Assembly: GCF_900113275.1 (NCBI RefSeq)
Contig: NZ_FOOU01000005.1
Span: 246,087-310,086, forward strand
Length of the DNA stretch: 64,000 nucleotides
From: Neptunomonas qingdaonensis
GTDB lineage: Bacteria; Pseudomonadota; Gammaproteobacteria; Pseudomonadales; Balneatricaceae
Reading direction: 5' to 3'
Shown one piece after another: positions 34,291 to 43,564 of this stretch. The stretch's first letter is position 1. The number at the start of each line of letters is the position of its first letter. The translations under genes were made by a program, and so were the position numbers. The notes beneath the pieces were generated by a model, which made no database searches, was not told the DNA's origin, and was given only the letters and a program-made list of their open reading frames with translations.

Positions 34291-34866
34291 ATGACTATTG
34301 AACAAACTCTGATTCAGCGCTGCGATTCAAAATGTGAATTATGCTCCGCTACAGAAAACCTTTCTATTTTCGAGGTATTACCTTCTGACAGCACAGCAGA
34401 TCAGTCTGTCATGATTTGCGACACATGCAGCAGTCAGCTCAACGATCCTGAATCCATTAATGTTAATCATTGGCGCTGCCTCAACGATAGCATGTGGAGT
34501 CAGGTTCCCGCAGTACAGGTAATGGCATGGAGACAACTGTCGCAGTTATCCTCCATGGGCGAAATCTGGGCGCAAGATCTTTTAGATATGCTGTATCTCG
34601 ATGAAGAGACGAAAGCGTGGGCAGAAGCTGGCAGTGGTTCGGATGATGAATATCCACCTGCAAAAGATAGTAACGGAGCTGTACTTAACGCGGGTGACAC
34701 CGTCACCTTGATTAAAGATTTAGATGTTAAGGGTGCTGGCTTTACCGCAAAGCGCGGTACCGCTGTCAGAGGTATTTCTCTCACCTCGAATCCAGATCAG
34801 ATCGAAGGCCGGGTCAACGGAACACGTATCGTTCTTTTGACCAAGTTCCTTAAAAAGCAGAACTAA
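34291..34866 (+). CDS. PhnA-domain protein (YjdM-like)
   Basis: A 191-residue protein. The N-terminal zinc-ribbon has CDSKCELC (about 11-18) and CDTCSSQL near 47, and the C-terminal PhnA/YjdM domain includes VKDSNG-like AKDSNGAVLNAGDTVTL, DLDVKGAG and IVLLTKFLKK. The name comes from E. coli phosphonate uptake, but PhnA proteins do not themselves act on phosphonates. The protein is slightly longer than YjdM (about 110), owing to an inserted segment. Monocistronic, divergent from the small ORF. Confidence 0.88.
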   Translation: MTIEQTLIQRCDSKCELCSATENLSIFEVLPSDSTADQSVMICDTCSSQLNDPESINVNHWRCLNDSMWSQVPAVQVMAWRQLSQLSSMGEIWAQDLLDMLYLDEETKAWAEAGSGSDDEYPPAKDSNGAVLNAGDTVTLIKDLDVKGAGFTAKRGTAVRGISLTSNPDQIEGRVNGTRIVLLTKFLKKQN

Positions 34867-34971
34867 ACACGCTGAGAAAGCACACTTAAAAAAGAAGCTT
34901 AACAAAACGATAGAGCTGATAACTGAAAATCAGCCCTATATCAGCCATCCACTTTCTGTGTTTCAGCCAAT

Positions 34972-35322
34972 TTATTCTGACCAAACGGCGAATTCATTTC
35001 CATTCGGATCTGTGAAATGAAAACGCCGTCCTCCTGGAAATTCAAAGATAGGCTTAACAACAATCCCGCCCGCTTTTTCTATGTTGCTTAATGTCAGCTC
35101 TAACGCAGGGCTGTACAAAACAATCAATGCAGCTCCGTTAGCAGTGGTTGAACACAAATCTGCTTTGAAAAAACCACCCTTCAAGCCAGCATCTGAAAAC
35201 GCTGTGTACTCAGTCCCATAATCGGTAAATGACCAATCAAATACGTCTTCAAAAAACTGCTTAGCGACCGCCAGATCCCGTGCGGGAAATTCCACATAAT
35301 TGATTTTTTCGTGCTGGCTCAT
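34972..35322 (-). CDS. VOC-family glyoxalase-like protein
   Basis: A 116-residue single VOC domain. It has NYVEFPARDLAVAKQFFEDVF at the start and the closing FPGGRRFHFTDPNGNEFAVW, typical of glyoxalase/bleomycin-resistance-like proteins. The metal ligands can only be partly placed by eye. It is probably a small cytosolic enzyme or a drug-binding protein. Monocistronic on the minus strand, upstream of the prpE terminator. Confidence 0.88.
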   Translation of the reverse strand: MSQHEKINYVEFPARDLAVAKQFFEDVFDWSFTDYGTEYTAFSDAGLKGGFFKADLCSTTANGAALIVLYSPALELTLSNIEKAGGIVVKPIFEFPGGRRFHFTDPNGNEFAVWSE

Positions 35323-35491
35323 ATCGTTCCCCTTGATAAATATCCCACTTTATTTAGCCTATCAGAACAAAAACCTATATTCGGCTTATCTTATACCAAT
35401 AGAATCACGACAAAAAGCGGCTATACGAGTGGGCATTAGAAGAAGTCATTATCCAACGATAAATAGCCACTCAGATATTCTGTGCTCAGAA

Positions 35492-35524
35492 AAAAAACGC
35501 ATCACTTCAATAGATGCGTTTTTT
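35492..35524. terminator. Bidirectional terminator after prpE
   Basis: AAAAAACGCATC/GATGCGTTTTTT forms a perfect 12-bp stem around a 9-base loop (35492-35503 and 35513-35524). It ends the valine-degradation/prpE operon on the minus strand. Confidence 0.9.
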
Positions 35525-35590
35525 CAACCTAACTGTTACAAAAACGACGTAACACTTATATGTGCAGTGGTTATAATCAGCACTATTCGT

Positions 35591-37480
35591 TCAGACTAAA
35601 CCTCTTTTTTTCAGGACCTCTTCGATCTCTGGCAAGATAGTTTCATCATCGATAGTAGAAGGCATTTTGTAACTCTCGTTAGCTGCAATTTTACGCAATA
35701 TTGCACGTAAGATCTTTCCTGAACGCGTCTTGGGTAAGCGCTCAACAACTACCGCTTTGCGGAAACAAGCCAACGCCCCGACTTCGTTACGAACACGCTC
35801 AACCAGCTCTTTTTCCAATTGCGCTTCGTCGATCTCTTCGCCTGCTTTGAGAACGATCAGTCCTACCGGAACCTGTCCCTTAAGCGAATCATTCGCACCA
35901 ATAACAGCGCATTCAGCAACGGCAGGATGCGCTGACACCACCTCTTCCATTTCACCGGTCGACAAACGGTGCCCTGATACGTTGATAACATCATCGGTAC
36001 GCCCCGTGATGTAGATATAGCCATCATCATCTTTGAAGCCGCCATCGCCGGTATGGTAATAACCAGGAAAAGCCGTCAGATACGAGTCTATATATCGCTG
36101 CGGTTGCTTCCAGATACTCCAGGCGACACCGGGAGGCAATGGCAATTTAACACAAATATTGCCTGTTTCATTGGCTTCCATCTCTGCACCATCACCATCC
36201 AAAACACGAATATCGTACCCTGGAATAGGTTTGTTAGTAGAGCCAAGACGCGCCGGAGAAGGATTATCCCAGCCCATCATAGGCGATGTCATGGGCCAGC
36301 CGGTTTCTGTTTGCCACCAATGATCAATGACAGGTACCTGTAATAACTCATTGAGCCACTCATAAGTTGCAGAATCTAGTTTTTCTCCTGCAACAAATAC
36401 CCAGCGGAGGCTGCTAAGATCATAATTCTTCGAAAGCGCTCCTGTCGGGTCTTCTTTGCGAATGGCGCGGTACGCTGTCGGCGCACAAAACATAGAGTTA
36501 ACTTTGTACTCTTCAATAATCCGCCAGAAAGCCCCGGCATCCGGTGAGCGAATCGGTTTTCCTTCATAAAAAATAGCAGAACCGCCGCCCATCAATGGAC
36601 CATAAACAATGAAGGAATGACCTACTACCCAACCAATATCGGAAGCACCCCACCACACATCACCTGCTTTCATGCCATAGACATTATTAAAAGCATAACG
36701 CAATGCAACCGCATGTCCGCCATTATCCCGCACAATGCCTTTCGGCTGCCCTGTCGTACCGGACGTATAAAGTACGTAAAGTGGATCAGATCCCTTCACC
36801 GCAACACAGTCAGCAGGCGTCGCATCTTTTTGGAACGCGTGCCAATCAAGATCACGCGCAGGGTCCATGTCGGCCGTTAATAAAGGCCGCTGAAAAACCA
36901 CCGTATGAGATGGTTTATGGGCTGCTAACGCTACCGCTTTGTCTACCAGGGGCTTGTAGGCTATTTTTTTATCAAATTCGATACCGCAGGAAGCCGTCAG
37001 AATAAGCTTTGGGGTCGCATCATCAATACGAATAGCCAATTCAGTTGCAGCAAACCCACCAAATACAACAGAATGCACCGCTCCCAGTCGGGCGCAAGCC
37101 AGCATAGCAACCGGGGCTTCAGGGATCATCGGCATATAAATAACAACCCGATCGCCCTTTTCAACACCTAAACCTTTCATGGCGCCAGCAAAACGACTCA
37201 CACGTTGCTGTAATTGGTTATAGGTAATCGCTTCTTTCGTTTGCGTGGATGGTGAGTCGTAATACAGCGCAACCTGTTCACCGCGGCCTTCTTCAACTTG
37301 TTTATCAACGGCCAGATAACAGCTATTTAACTCACCATCCGGATACCAGCAATAAGTGCCTTGTTCAGTTTTCTGCAGAATCGTTTGCGGTTCTTTAAAC
37401 CAGCTGATTACTTTGGCTTGCTCTGCCCAATATGACTCTGGATTTTCAAGCGCGTGACGATATTCTTCTGTGTAAGCCAT
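35591..37480 (-). CDS. prpE: Propionate-CoA ligase PrpE
   Basis: A 629-residue acetyl-CoA-synthetase-family enzyme, the length of PrpE. It has YTSGTTGQPKGIVRDNGGHA (near 240), GASDIGWVVGHSF, HWWQTETGWP and the C-terminal acylation lysine in TRSGKILR. The RDNGGHAVAL segment is characteristic of PrpE over Acs. It converts propionate to propionyl-CoA. It is the last gene of the mms operon, starting 106 bp after mmsB and ending in a strong terminator, so it can funnel propionyl-CoA from valine breakdown or recycle free propionate. Confidence 0.92.
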   Translation of the reverse strand: MAYTEEYRHALENPESYWAEQAKVISWFKEPQTILQKTEQGTYCWYPDGELNSCYLAVDKQVEEGRGEQVALYYDSPSTQTKEAITYNQLQQRVSRFAGAMKGLGVEKGDRVVIYMPMIPEAPVAMLACARLGAVHSVVFGGFAATELAIRIDDATPKLILTASCGIEFDKKIAYKPLVDKAVALAAHKPSHTVVFQRPLLTADMDPARDLDWHAFQKDATPADCVAVKGSDPLYVLYTSGTTGQPKGIVRDNGGHAVALRYAFNNVYGMKAGDVWWGASDIGWVVGHSFIVYGPLMGGGSAIFYEGKPIRSPDAGAFWRIIEEYKVNSMFCAPTAYRAIRKEDPTGALSKNYDLSSLRWVFVAGEKLDSATYEWLNELLQVPVIDHWWQTETGWPMTSPMMGWDNPSPARLGSTNKPIPGYDIRVLDGDGAEMEANETGNICVKLPLPPGVAWSIWKQPQRYIDSYLTAFPGYYHTGDGGFKDDDGYIYITGRTDDVINVSGHRLSTGEMEEVVSAHPAVAECAVIGANDSLKGQVPVGLIVLKAGEEIDEAQLEKELVERVRNEVGALACFRKAVVVERLPKTRSGKILRAILRKIAANESYKMPSTIDDETILPEIEEVLKKRGLV

Positions 37481-37586
37481 CGTAGGACCTCATGCTTTTT
37501 TTTATTAAAGGCATCTTATTAAAGGCGATGAAGCAGGCGCCCGGCAGAAGCACAGGCGCCATCATTTGAAATAAATCGATCAATGA

Positions 37587-38477
37587 TTACTGATCTTGGT
37601 AGAGCTTCAGAACGCTGGAGAAATCCAACCCACCGTTGCCATTTACCTTATGTAAATTAAATAATGCGCGGGCTTGCGAGCCCATTGGTGTTGGTGAAGC
37701 ACTTAATTGGCTCATTTCCATAGCCAGACCCAAATCCTTAAACATCAGATCAACCTGAAAACCACCTTGGTAGTCGTTTGAGGAAGGGACGCCTTCCATC
37801 ACACCCGGAAACGGATTATAAACCTGTAAGGCCCAGTTATTACCCGAACTCTGTTTCATGATTTCAGACAGTACAGCAGGGTCTAAACCATTTTTAACAC
37901 CCATGTTCAGGGCTTCGCTGGTACCCGTCATCAACACGGCCAACAACATATTATTACAGGCTTTAGCTACCTGCCCGGCACCATGAGAACCTGCATGGAA
38001 GATATTTTTACCCATGCACTCCAGAATAGGCTTAGCTTTAGCAAACTGCTCATCGCTGGCGCCTACCATGAAGGCTAACGTTCCCGCTTTAGCCCCACCG
38101 ACTCCCCCGGAAACCGGAGCATCGATAAAGCCAATACCTCGCGCTTCTGCAGCAGCAGCTACATTTTGTACCGTAGCGGCATCAATAGTAGAAGAATCAA
38201 TAATCAGTACATCTTTTTTGACATGTTCAAAGAGTGGGTCATCACCGCTGACAAACAAACCTTGAACATGCTTGCCTGCAGGTAGCATCGACACCACAAA
38301 GTCTGCATCCGTTACCGCATCCTTGGCAGATTGAGCAGTCACACCACCTTCAGAAACCACTTTTGCTACCGCTTCAGCGGATAAGTCAAAAGCTTTAACC
38401 GTGTGACCCGCCTTAACGAGATTAATCGCCATTGGGCCGCCCATATTTCCTAAACCAATAAAGCCTATCGTAGCCAT
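37587..38477 (-). CDS. mmsB: 3-hydroxyisobutyrate dehydrogenase MmsB
   Basis: A 296-residue beta-hydroxyacid dehydrogenase. It has the NAD motif GFIGLGNMGGPMA (5-17), the substrate segment DAPVSGGVGGAKAGTLA, and the catalytic Lys in GAGQVAKACNNM near 170. It oxidises 3-hydroxyisobutyrate to methylmalonate semialdehyde in valine catabolism. An in-frame ATG at 38531 is possible, but 38477 has AAGGATT upstream and gives the standard N terminus. It lies between the HIBYL-CoA hydrolase and prpE in the same operon. Confidence 0.95.
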   Translation of the reverse strand: MATIGFIGLGNMGGPMAINLVKAGHTVKAFDLSAEAVAKVVSEGGVTAQSAKDAVTDADFVVSMLPAGKHVQGLFVSGDDPLFEHVKKDVLIIDSSTIDAATVQNVAAAAEARGIGFIDAPVSGGVGGAKAGTLAFMVGASDEQFAKAKPILECMGKNIFHAGSHGAGQVAKACNNMLLAVLMTGTSEALNMGVKNGLDPAVLSEIMKQSSGNNWALQVYNPFPGVMEGVPSSNDYQGGFQVDLMFKDLGLAMEMSQLSASPTPMGSQARALFNLHKVNGNGGLDFSSVLKLYQDQ

Positions 38478-38579
38478 TTTATAATCCTTGTTCTTATCGT
38501 TATTCTTAGTATTAAAATTCTTGATTGCCAATTCTTGACTGAGAGCTCTTGACTGAGAGGTCTTGTCAAAAAAGCTAAC

Positions 38580-39680
38580 TCACATCTCAGCCAGTGGATT
38601 GGTGTCCCATGGAGACACGAATAACTCACTGAGGAAAGCCGGATCAACATCACTCACGGAGCTAAAGGTCCAATTAGGTTTGCCGTCCTTATCAACCAAT
38701 AAGGCACGAACGCCTTCAGGGAACTCACGATGACGGCAACACTGAACAGACAACACCAGCTCAGATTCAAACACTTCTTTAAGAGACATATGCAACGTTT
38801 TCTGGAACTGTTTGTAAATCATATGGATCGCGAGAGGGCTACCATGACTGATTGCTTTTTGTGCTCGCTGCATCCATTTATCATCCGTTTCGACCGCGAG
38901 TAACGTCTCAATGATCTCCTCAACGGTATCCTGATCTGTTATATCCTGAATCAAATCAAAATGCGTTCTTACCGGAGATTCCATACTCTGACGCGTATCC
39001 CAGGCATCATCTTCAAGATCGCGCAGGACACGGCTGACCACCGCGTTCAGGTCACCCTCCCAGGTTTCCTGAGTTAAACGATCTAACACATCAGCTCGCT
39101 GAGACGTTTTCAGGAAACGGTCAGCTAAATTAAGAAACAATGCATCCGTTGCATTCATTCGGTTTCCGGTTAGTCCTAAAAACAGGCCGGTGCGCCCTGG
39201 GGTACGATGCAAAAACCACGTGCCGCCCACATCCGGGTACAAACCAATAGTCACTTCCGGCATTGCCATATGTGTTGTTTCAGTCACAATGCGGTGACTA
39301 CAGCCACTCAGCAAGCCCATGCCGCCGCCCATCACAATACCGCTACCCCAGCAGATAATCGGCTTGGGATAAGTATGAATCGTATAATCCAGCAAATACT
39401 CGCTTGTGAAAAACTGCTCAGGAAAATCAGCATCCCCGCCGCCCGTCATAGACTTGTATAAACTAACGACATCACCGCCGGCACAAAATGCTTTTTCGCC
39501 CGTGCCATCCAGTAAAATTGCGACAACCGAATCATCCGTTTTGTACGCATCTAATTTAGGCTGAATCAGATTAATCATATCCAGCGTTAACGCATTTAGA
39601 GACTTCTCAGCGTTAAGGCAGATTTCAATAATTTTCTTACCGTCTTGCGTCAGGTGTTCTGTAAAAAGTACACAGCTCAT
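38580..39680 (-). CDS. 3-hydroxyisobutyryl-CoA hydrolase
   Basis: A 366-residue crotonase-family hydrolase, longer than hydratases, as expected for HIBYL-CoA hydrolase. It has AFCAGGDVVSLYKSM (about 62-76), GSGIVMGGGMGL, and MPEVTIGLYPDVGGTWFLHR with the catalytic Glu/Asp. It hydrolyses 3-hydroxyisobutyryl-CoA to free 3-hydroxyisobutyrate in the valine route. The ATG has AAGGAGAG upstream. The operon order hydratase, hydrolase, mmsB supports the assignment. Confidence 0.93.
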   Translation of the reverse strand: MSCVLFTEHLTQDGKKIIEICLNAEKSLNALTLDMINLIQPKLDAYKTDDSVVAILLDGTGEKAFCAGGDVVSLYKSMTGGGDADFPEQFFTSEYLLDYTIHTYPKPIICWGSGIVMGGGMGLLSGCSHRIVTETTHMAMPEVTIGLYPDVGGTWFLHRTPGRTGLFLGLTGNRMNATDALFLNLADRFLKTSQRADVLDRLTQETWEGDLNAVVSRVLRDLEDDAWDTRQSMESPVRTHFDLIQDITDQDTVEEIIETLLAVETDDKWMQRAQKAISHGSPLAIHMIYKQFQKTLHMSLKEVFESELVLSVQCCRHREFPEGVRALLVDKDGKPNWTFSSVSDVDPAFLSELFVSPWDTNPLAEM

Positions 39681-39708
39681 CCGTTACTCTCCTTTATCGA
39701 CCTGTTGC

Positions 39709-40485
39709 TTAACAGTTTTTCCATTCAGCTTTGCGTTTGCCCAAAAAGGCATTAACGCCCTCTTTCTGATCTTCTGAGTGAAACAGATCGACAAACAGTT
39801 CACGCTCAAGGATATAGCCCTGATCCCATGCGCGGGTACGATTTGACTGGATCAGTTGCTTACAAGCGGCAACGGCCATTGGACTTTGCTCTGCCACCTG
39901 TTCTGCCATCTCCATCGCCCGCTTAACAGACTCGCCTGTATCAACCATCTCTTCGATTAAGCCGATCTCTAATGCCTTCGCCGCTTTAACGCGCTCACCA
40001 CACAGAATCATTCGCTTCGTCCAACCTTCACCGACCAACATAGTGAGGTTTTGCGTGCCACCGGCACACGGTAGCAAACCAACTTTCGCTTCGGGTAATG
40101 CCATCTGTACCTGCTCTTCTGCGATGCGGATATCACATGCCAGCGCTACTTCTAAACCACCTCCCATTGCCCAGCCATTCATCGCCGCAATGGACACGCC
40201 ACGAAACTGAGAAAGCGTCTCAAACGCTTCACCGAAATAACGCGCCATATCTCTTGCGACTGAACGATCACTGTCTGCAAAGAGATTTAAATCGGCACCG
40301 GCAGAGAAGAACTTCTCGCTGCTACTTTTCAGCACTAAGCTGAATATCTGCATATCTGCATTTAATTCTTTTACGATTGAGGTTAACTCTTTCAGGCTGG
40401 CTTCTGTCCAAGTATTGGCAGGCGGATTATTCATCGTAATAATCGCAATATGTCCCTGCTTTTCTACTATCAATTTATCGCTCAT
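39709..40485 (-). CDS. Enoyl-CoA hydratase of valine degradation
   Basis: About 258 residues. A crotonase-fold hydratase with FFSAGADLNLF, AMNGWAMGGGLEVALACD and ALPEAKVGLLPCAGGTQNL, carrying the catalytic glutamates. In this operon it would hydrate methacrylyl-CoA to 3-hydroxyisobutyryl-CoA. In-frame starts exist at 40557, 40506 and 40494; I favour 40485 (MSDKLIVEKQG) because it gives the usual short N terminus, though the ribosome site GGAG is 11 bases away. It sits between the acyl-CoA dehydrogenase and the hydrolase. Confidence 0.88.
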   Translation of the reverse strand: MSDKLIVEKQGHIAIITMNNPPANTWTEASLKELTSIVKELNADMQIFSLVLKSSSEKFFSAGADLNLFADSDRSVARDMARYFGEAFETLSQFRGVSIAAMNGWAMGGGLEVALACDIRIAEEQVQMALPEAKVGLLPCAGGTQNLTMLVGEGWTKRMILCGERVKAAKALEIGLIEEMVDTGESVKRAMEMAEQVAEQSPMAVAACKQLIQSNRTRAWDQGYILERELFVDLFHSEDQKEGVNAFLGKRKAEWKNC

Positions 40486-40574
40486 CTTGTTCATTGCTCC
40501 ATTCATTTTTCTGTTACAGAGCCTACCCAGGCCATATTCACTGACAAAGCTCTGCATAACCTATAACAAACAAA

Positions 40575-41732
40575 TTACACAATATCAGCCGCATCTTTTA
40601 AGAGTAATCGACGCGCAATAATAACGTTCATAATTTCATTGGTACCTTCAAGAATACGATGTACCCGACTATCCCGGACATAACGTTCCAGAGGATATTC
40701 TTTGATATATCCATAACCACCAAAAATCTGCAGCGCCTCATCACAGACGTTAAAACCTACATCCGTCGCAAAGCGTTTTGCCATGGCGCAGTAAGTAGAG
40801 CGGTCAGGATGCTTATGATCGAGTTTGCTGGCGGCAAGACGCACCATTTGACGGGCAGCCACTAGTTCAGTATTGATCGTCGCGATTTTGAACTGCAAAG
40901 CCTGGAAGTTCTCTAGCGTGCGGCCAAACTGTTTTCTTTCACCCATATACTGAATAGCGTGATTGAGTGCAGCCTGCGCTGTACCAATTGAACAGGTTGC
41001 AATATTAATGCGCCCGCCATCCAATCCCATCATGGCAATTTTGAAGCCATCGCCTTCCTTACCCATCAAGCATGAAGCAGGAACTCTGGCATCTTCAAAA
41101 GTAATGAGTCGTGTCGGCTGGCTATTCCAACCCATTTTTTCCTCTTTACGGCCATAGGCAATACCGGCTGTTTTCGCATCAATTGCAAAAGCTGAAATAC
41201 CTTTGGGTCCCTCTTCACCCGTGCGCGCCATAACCACTAATACATCTGTCGCACCGGCGCCGGAAATAAATATTTTGCTACCGTTAAGAACGTACTCATC
41301 ACCGTCTTTACGTGCCGTAGTTTTAAGTGAAGCGGCATCGGAACCGGCATTAGGCTCAGTTAAGCAATACGAAGCAAGCTTTTGTCCTGCCGTTAAATCC
41401 GGGCACCACAACTGGCGTGTTTCTTCATTGCCAAAATCGGCAATCATCCACGTAGCCATATTGTGAATGGTGATAAAAGCGGTGGTAGAAGTGCAACCCA
41501 TCGCAAGTTGTTCGAAGATAATACTCGAGTCAAGACGGCCTAAACCTAAACCGCCAACATCTTCAGGGGAGTACAAACCACAAAAACCCAACTCGCCTGC
41601 TTTTTGTAATACATCGACAGGAAAAATCTGCTGCTGATCCCATTCAGCTGCATGCGGCTCCATCTCGTTCTGAGCGAACGAACGTGCCATGTCGGAAAAT
41701 GCGATTTGATCTTCATTCAGTTCAAAATCCAT
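40575..41732 (-). CDS. Acyl-CoA dehydrogenase (isobutyryl-CoA type)
   Basis: A 385-residue acyl-CoA dehydrogenase. It has YCLTEPNAGSDAASLKT (about 130-146), the flavin-site QIFGGYGYIKEYPLERYVRD and the catalytic ILEGTNEIM near the C terminus. Its place after mmsA and before the hydratase identifies it as the isobutyryl-CoA/2-methyl-branched enzyme feeding methacrylyl-CoA. The start has GGGAGAGG upstream. It transfers electrons to an ETF; the nearby EtfB-like orphan (31102) is not in this operon. Confidence 0.93.
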   Translation of the reverse strand: MDFELNEDQIAFSDMARSFAQNEMEPHAAEWDQQQIFPVDVLQKAGELGFCGLYSPEDVGGLGLGRLDSSIIFEQLAMGCTSTTAFITIHNMATWMIADFGNEETRQLWCPDLTAGQKLASYCLTEPNAGSDAASLKTTARKDGDEYVLNGSKIFISGAGATDVLVVMARTGEEGPKGISAFAIDAKTAGIAYGRKEEKMGWNSQPTRLITFEDARVPASCLMGKEGDGFKIAMMGLDGGRINIATCSIGTAQAALNHAIQYMGERKQFGRTLENFQALQFKIATINTELVAARQMVRLAASKLDHKHPDRSTYCAMAKRFATDVGFNVCDEALQIFGGYGYIKEYPLERYVRDSRVHRILEGTNEIMNVIIARRLLLKDAADIV

Positions 41733-41774
41733 TAGCCTCTCCCTTTATTAACAAAGCTCATTAGCAAAGCCCGC

Positions 41775-41792
41775 CAGCCTTCGTAAAGGCTG
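41775..41792 (-). repeat. Hairpin between mmsA and the acyl-CoA dehydrogenase gene
   Basis: CAGCCTT/AAGGCTG (41775-41781 and 41786-41792) with a 4-base loop. No good T run follows on the minus strand, so it may be an attenuator or mRNA-processing hairpin rather than a full terminator. Confidence 0.4.
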
Positions 41793-41866
41793 ATTATCAT
41801 ACAAAACAAGGCCTTGACGAGTATTGGAAACAATACCCATCAAGAGCTTCGCCTGACTCAGCAATA

Positions 41867-43360
41867 TTATTTGAGGTGAATACTGGTATTTACACCGGTA
41901 TCGATATCATCTTCGAACCAACGCGCAGTGACTGTTTTAGTTTCTGTATAGAAACGCACAGCCTGCTTACCATAAGCATGTTGGTCGCCATAGAAAGACT
42001 TTCTCCAACCCGTGAATGAGAACATCGGCAGAGGCACAGGAACCGGCACGTTAATACCTACCTGCCCGACTTTAATCTCATGCTGGTATTTACGGGCAGC
42101 AGCACCTGAAGAAGTAAACATCGACGTACCGTTACCGTACGGGTTCTCATTAATCAACGCGATAGCTTCATCCAGCGTATCTACTTCTAAAGCAATCAGA
42201 ACAGGTCCGAAAATCTCTTCCTGATAAATCGACATATCTGTGGATACATTACGGAACATTGTCGGGCCAACCCAATTACCATCAGGGTAACCTTCTACCA
42301 CACATCCAGAACCATCCAGAATACAATCTGCACCTGCATCTTTACCTTCCTGGATGAAGCGTAGAACGCGCTCTTTAGCCTGAGGGTTGATTAACGGGCC
42401 ATAACCAGCGCCTTCATCATCCCATACACCGGGACGTACTTTTGCCAGTGCATCACGCACTTCAGGAATCCACTCCCGTGCACTGCCGACAAAGACAGCC
42501 ACAGAGATAGCCATACAACGCTGACCACCCGCGCCCACAGAGGCACCTGCAATGCTATTAACAACCTGGTTTTTAGCGGCATCAGGCATGATAACCATAT
42601 GGTTTTTCGCGCCCGCAAATGCCTGAACACGTTTCATTTTATCAGTCCCTGTGCGGTAGATATGCTCACCTACGGCAACTGAACCGACAAACGAAATAGC
42701 CGGTGTGTCTTTATGCGTTAACAACTGATTAACGACATCTTTTGTACCGTGAACAACCTGCAGTAACCCGGCTGGGGCACCTGCGTCCTGGAACAATTTA
42801 GCCAGGAGCATGGGTGTTAGCGGATCTTGCTCGGAAGGCTTAAGAACAAAAGTGTTACCGCAGGCAATCGCCATTGGGAACATCCACAATGGAATCATCG
42901 CAGGAAAGTTGAAAGGCGTAATACCCACACACACACCTAAGGGCTGAGTTATGCTGTAGCAATCGATTTTACGCGCTACGTTCTCAACGGTTTCTCCCAT
43001 GCTCAGTGAAGCAATGTTGCAAGCGTGCTCAACGACTTCGATGCCGCGCCATACATCGCCTTTTGCATCTTCAAAAGTCTTTCCGGTTTCCAGCGCCAAC
43101 ACCTTTGCAATCTCATCGTGATTGTCTTTCAGTAGTGCCTGGTAACGCAGCATTAAGCGTGCACGCTCTCCAACCGGAGTTTCTTTCCAGATTTCAAAAG
43201 CAGCTTTGGCTGCTGCAACGGCCTGCTCTACCTCTTCAGCGGTTGCACAAGGCACTTGTGCAATAACTTCCTGCGTTGCAGGGTTAGTCACCGGAATCCA
43301 GTTATCCGATTTACTACTTACCAGTTCACCGTTAATCAGGAGCTGTACTTGTTGAGTCAT
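41867..43360 (-). CDS. mmsA: Methylmalonate-semialdehyde dehydrogenase MmsA
   Basis: A 497-residue CoA-acylating aldehyde dehydrogenase, the usual MmsA length. It has [19 protein letters not shown] and [11 protein letters not shown], and the catalytic cysteine C282 in [10 protein letters not shown]. It oxidises methylmalonate semialdehyde to propionyl-CoA, the last specific step of valine degradation. It is the promoter-proximal gene of the operon and is divergent from the AraC-type regulator. Start ATG with AAGGT upstream. Confidence 0.96.
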   Translation of the reverse strand: MTQQVQLLINGELVSSKSDNWIPVTNPATQEVIAQVPCATAEEVEQAVAAAKAAFEIWKETPVGERARLMLRYQALLKDNHDEIAKVLALETGKTFEDAKGDVWRGIEVVEHACNIASLSMGETVENVARKIDCYSITQPLGVCVGITPFNFPAMIPLWMFPMAIACGNTFVLKPSEQDPLTPMLLAKLFQDAGAPAGLLQVVHGTKDVVNQLLTHKDTPAISFVGSVAVGEHIYRTGTDKMKRVQAFAGAKNHMVIMPDAAKNQVVNSIAGASVGAGGQRCMAISVAVFVGSAREWIPEVRDALAKVRPGVWDDEGAGYGPLINPQAKERVLRFIQEGKDAGADCILDGSGCVVEGYPDGNWVGPTMFRNVSTDMSIYQEEIFGPVLIALEVDTLDEAIALINENPYGNGTSMFTSSGAAARKYQHEIKVGQVGINVPVPVPLPMFSFTGWRKSFYGDQHAYGKQAVRFYTETKTVTARWFEDDIDTGVNTSIHLK

Positions 43361-43511
43361 GATTAATACCTTGTGTTGTTTTATTGTAGTTTTATTGTTG
43401 TTTTGTAGAGGTCTTACGAGCGGTAACCTAAACAGCCTGCTCAGTATTTACGTTGCTGATAATTTAAGCACACGCCATGTAGACCAGGGATTGATAATCT
43501 TGTCAGATTAA

Positions 43512-43551
43512 TGGACTATATTGCTAATTAATAGTGGTTTTCCCTAGTCCA
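43512..43551. promoter_or_regulatory. Inverted repeat upstream of the AraC/MmsR gene
   Basis: TGGACTA at 43512-43518 and TAGTCCA at 43545-43551 are perfect inverted 7-mers 26 bp apart, 14-53 bp upstream of the AraC-type start codon. They suggest an operator for self-control. The region 43361-43564 also holds the mmsA promoter. Confidence 0.35.
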
Positions 43552-43564
43552 AAGGTCTAACGAT

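Noticed and set aside
35300..35599. Plus-strand 99-codon frame
   Set aside because: It runs through the start of the VOC gene and the prpE terminator hairpin and has no good start context.
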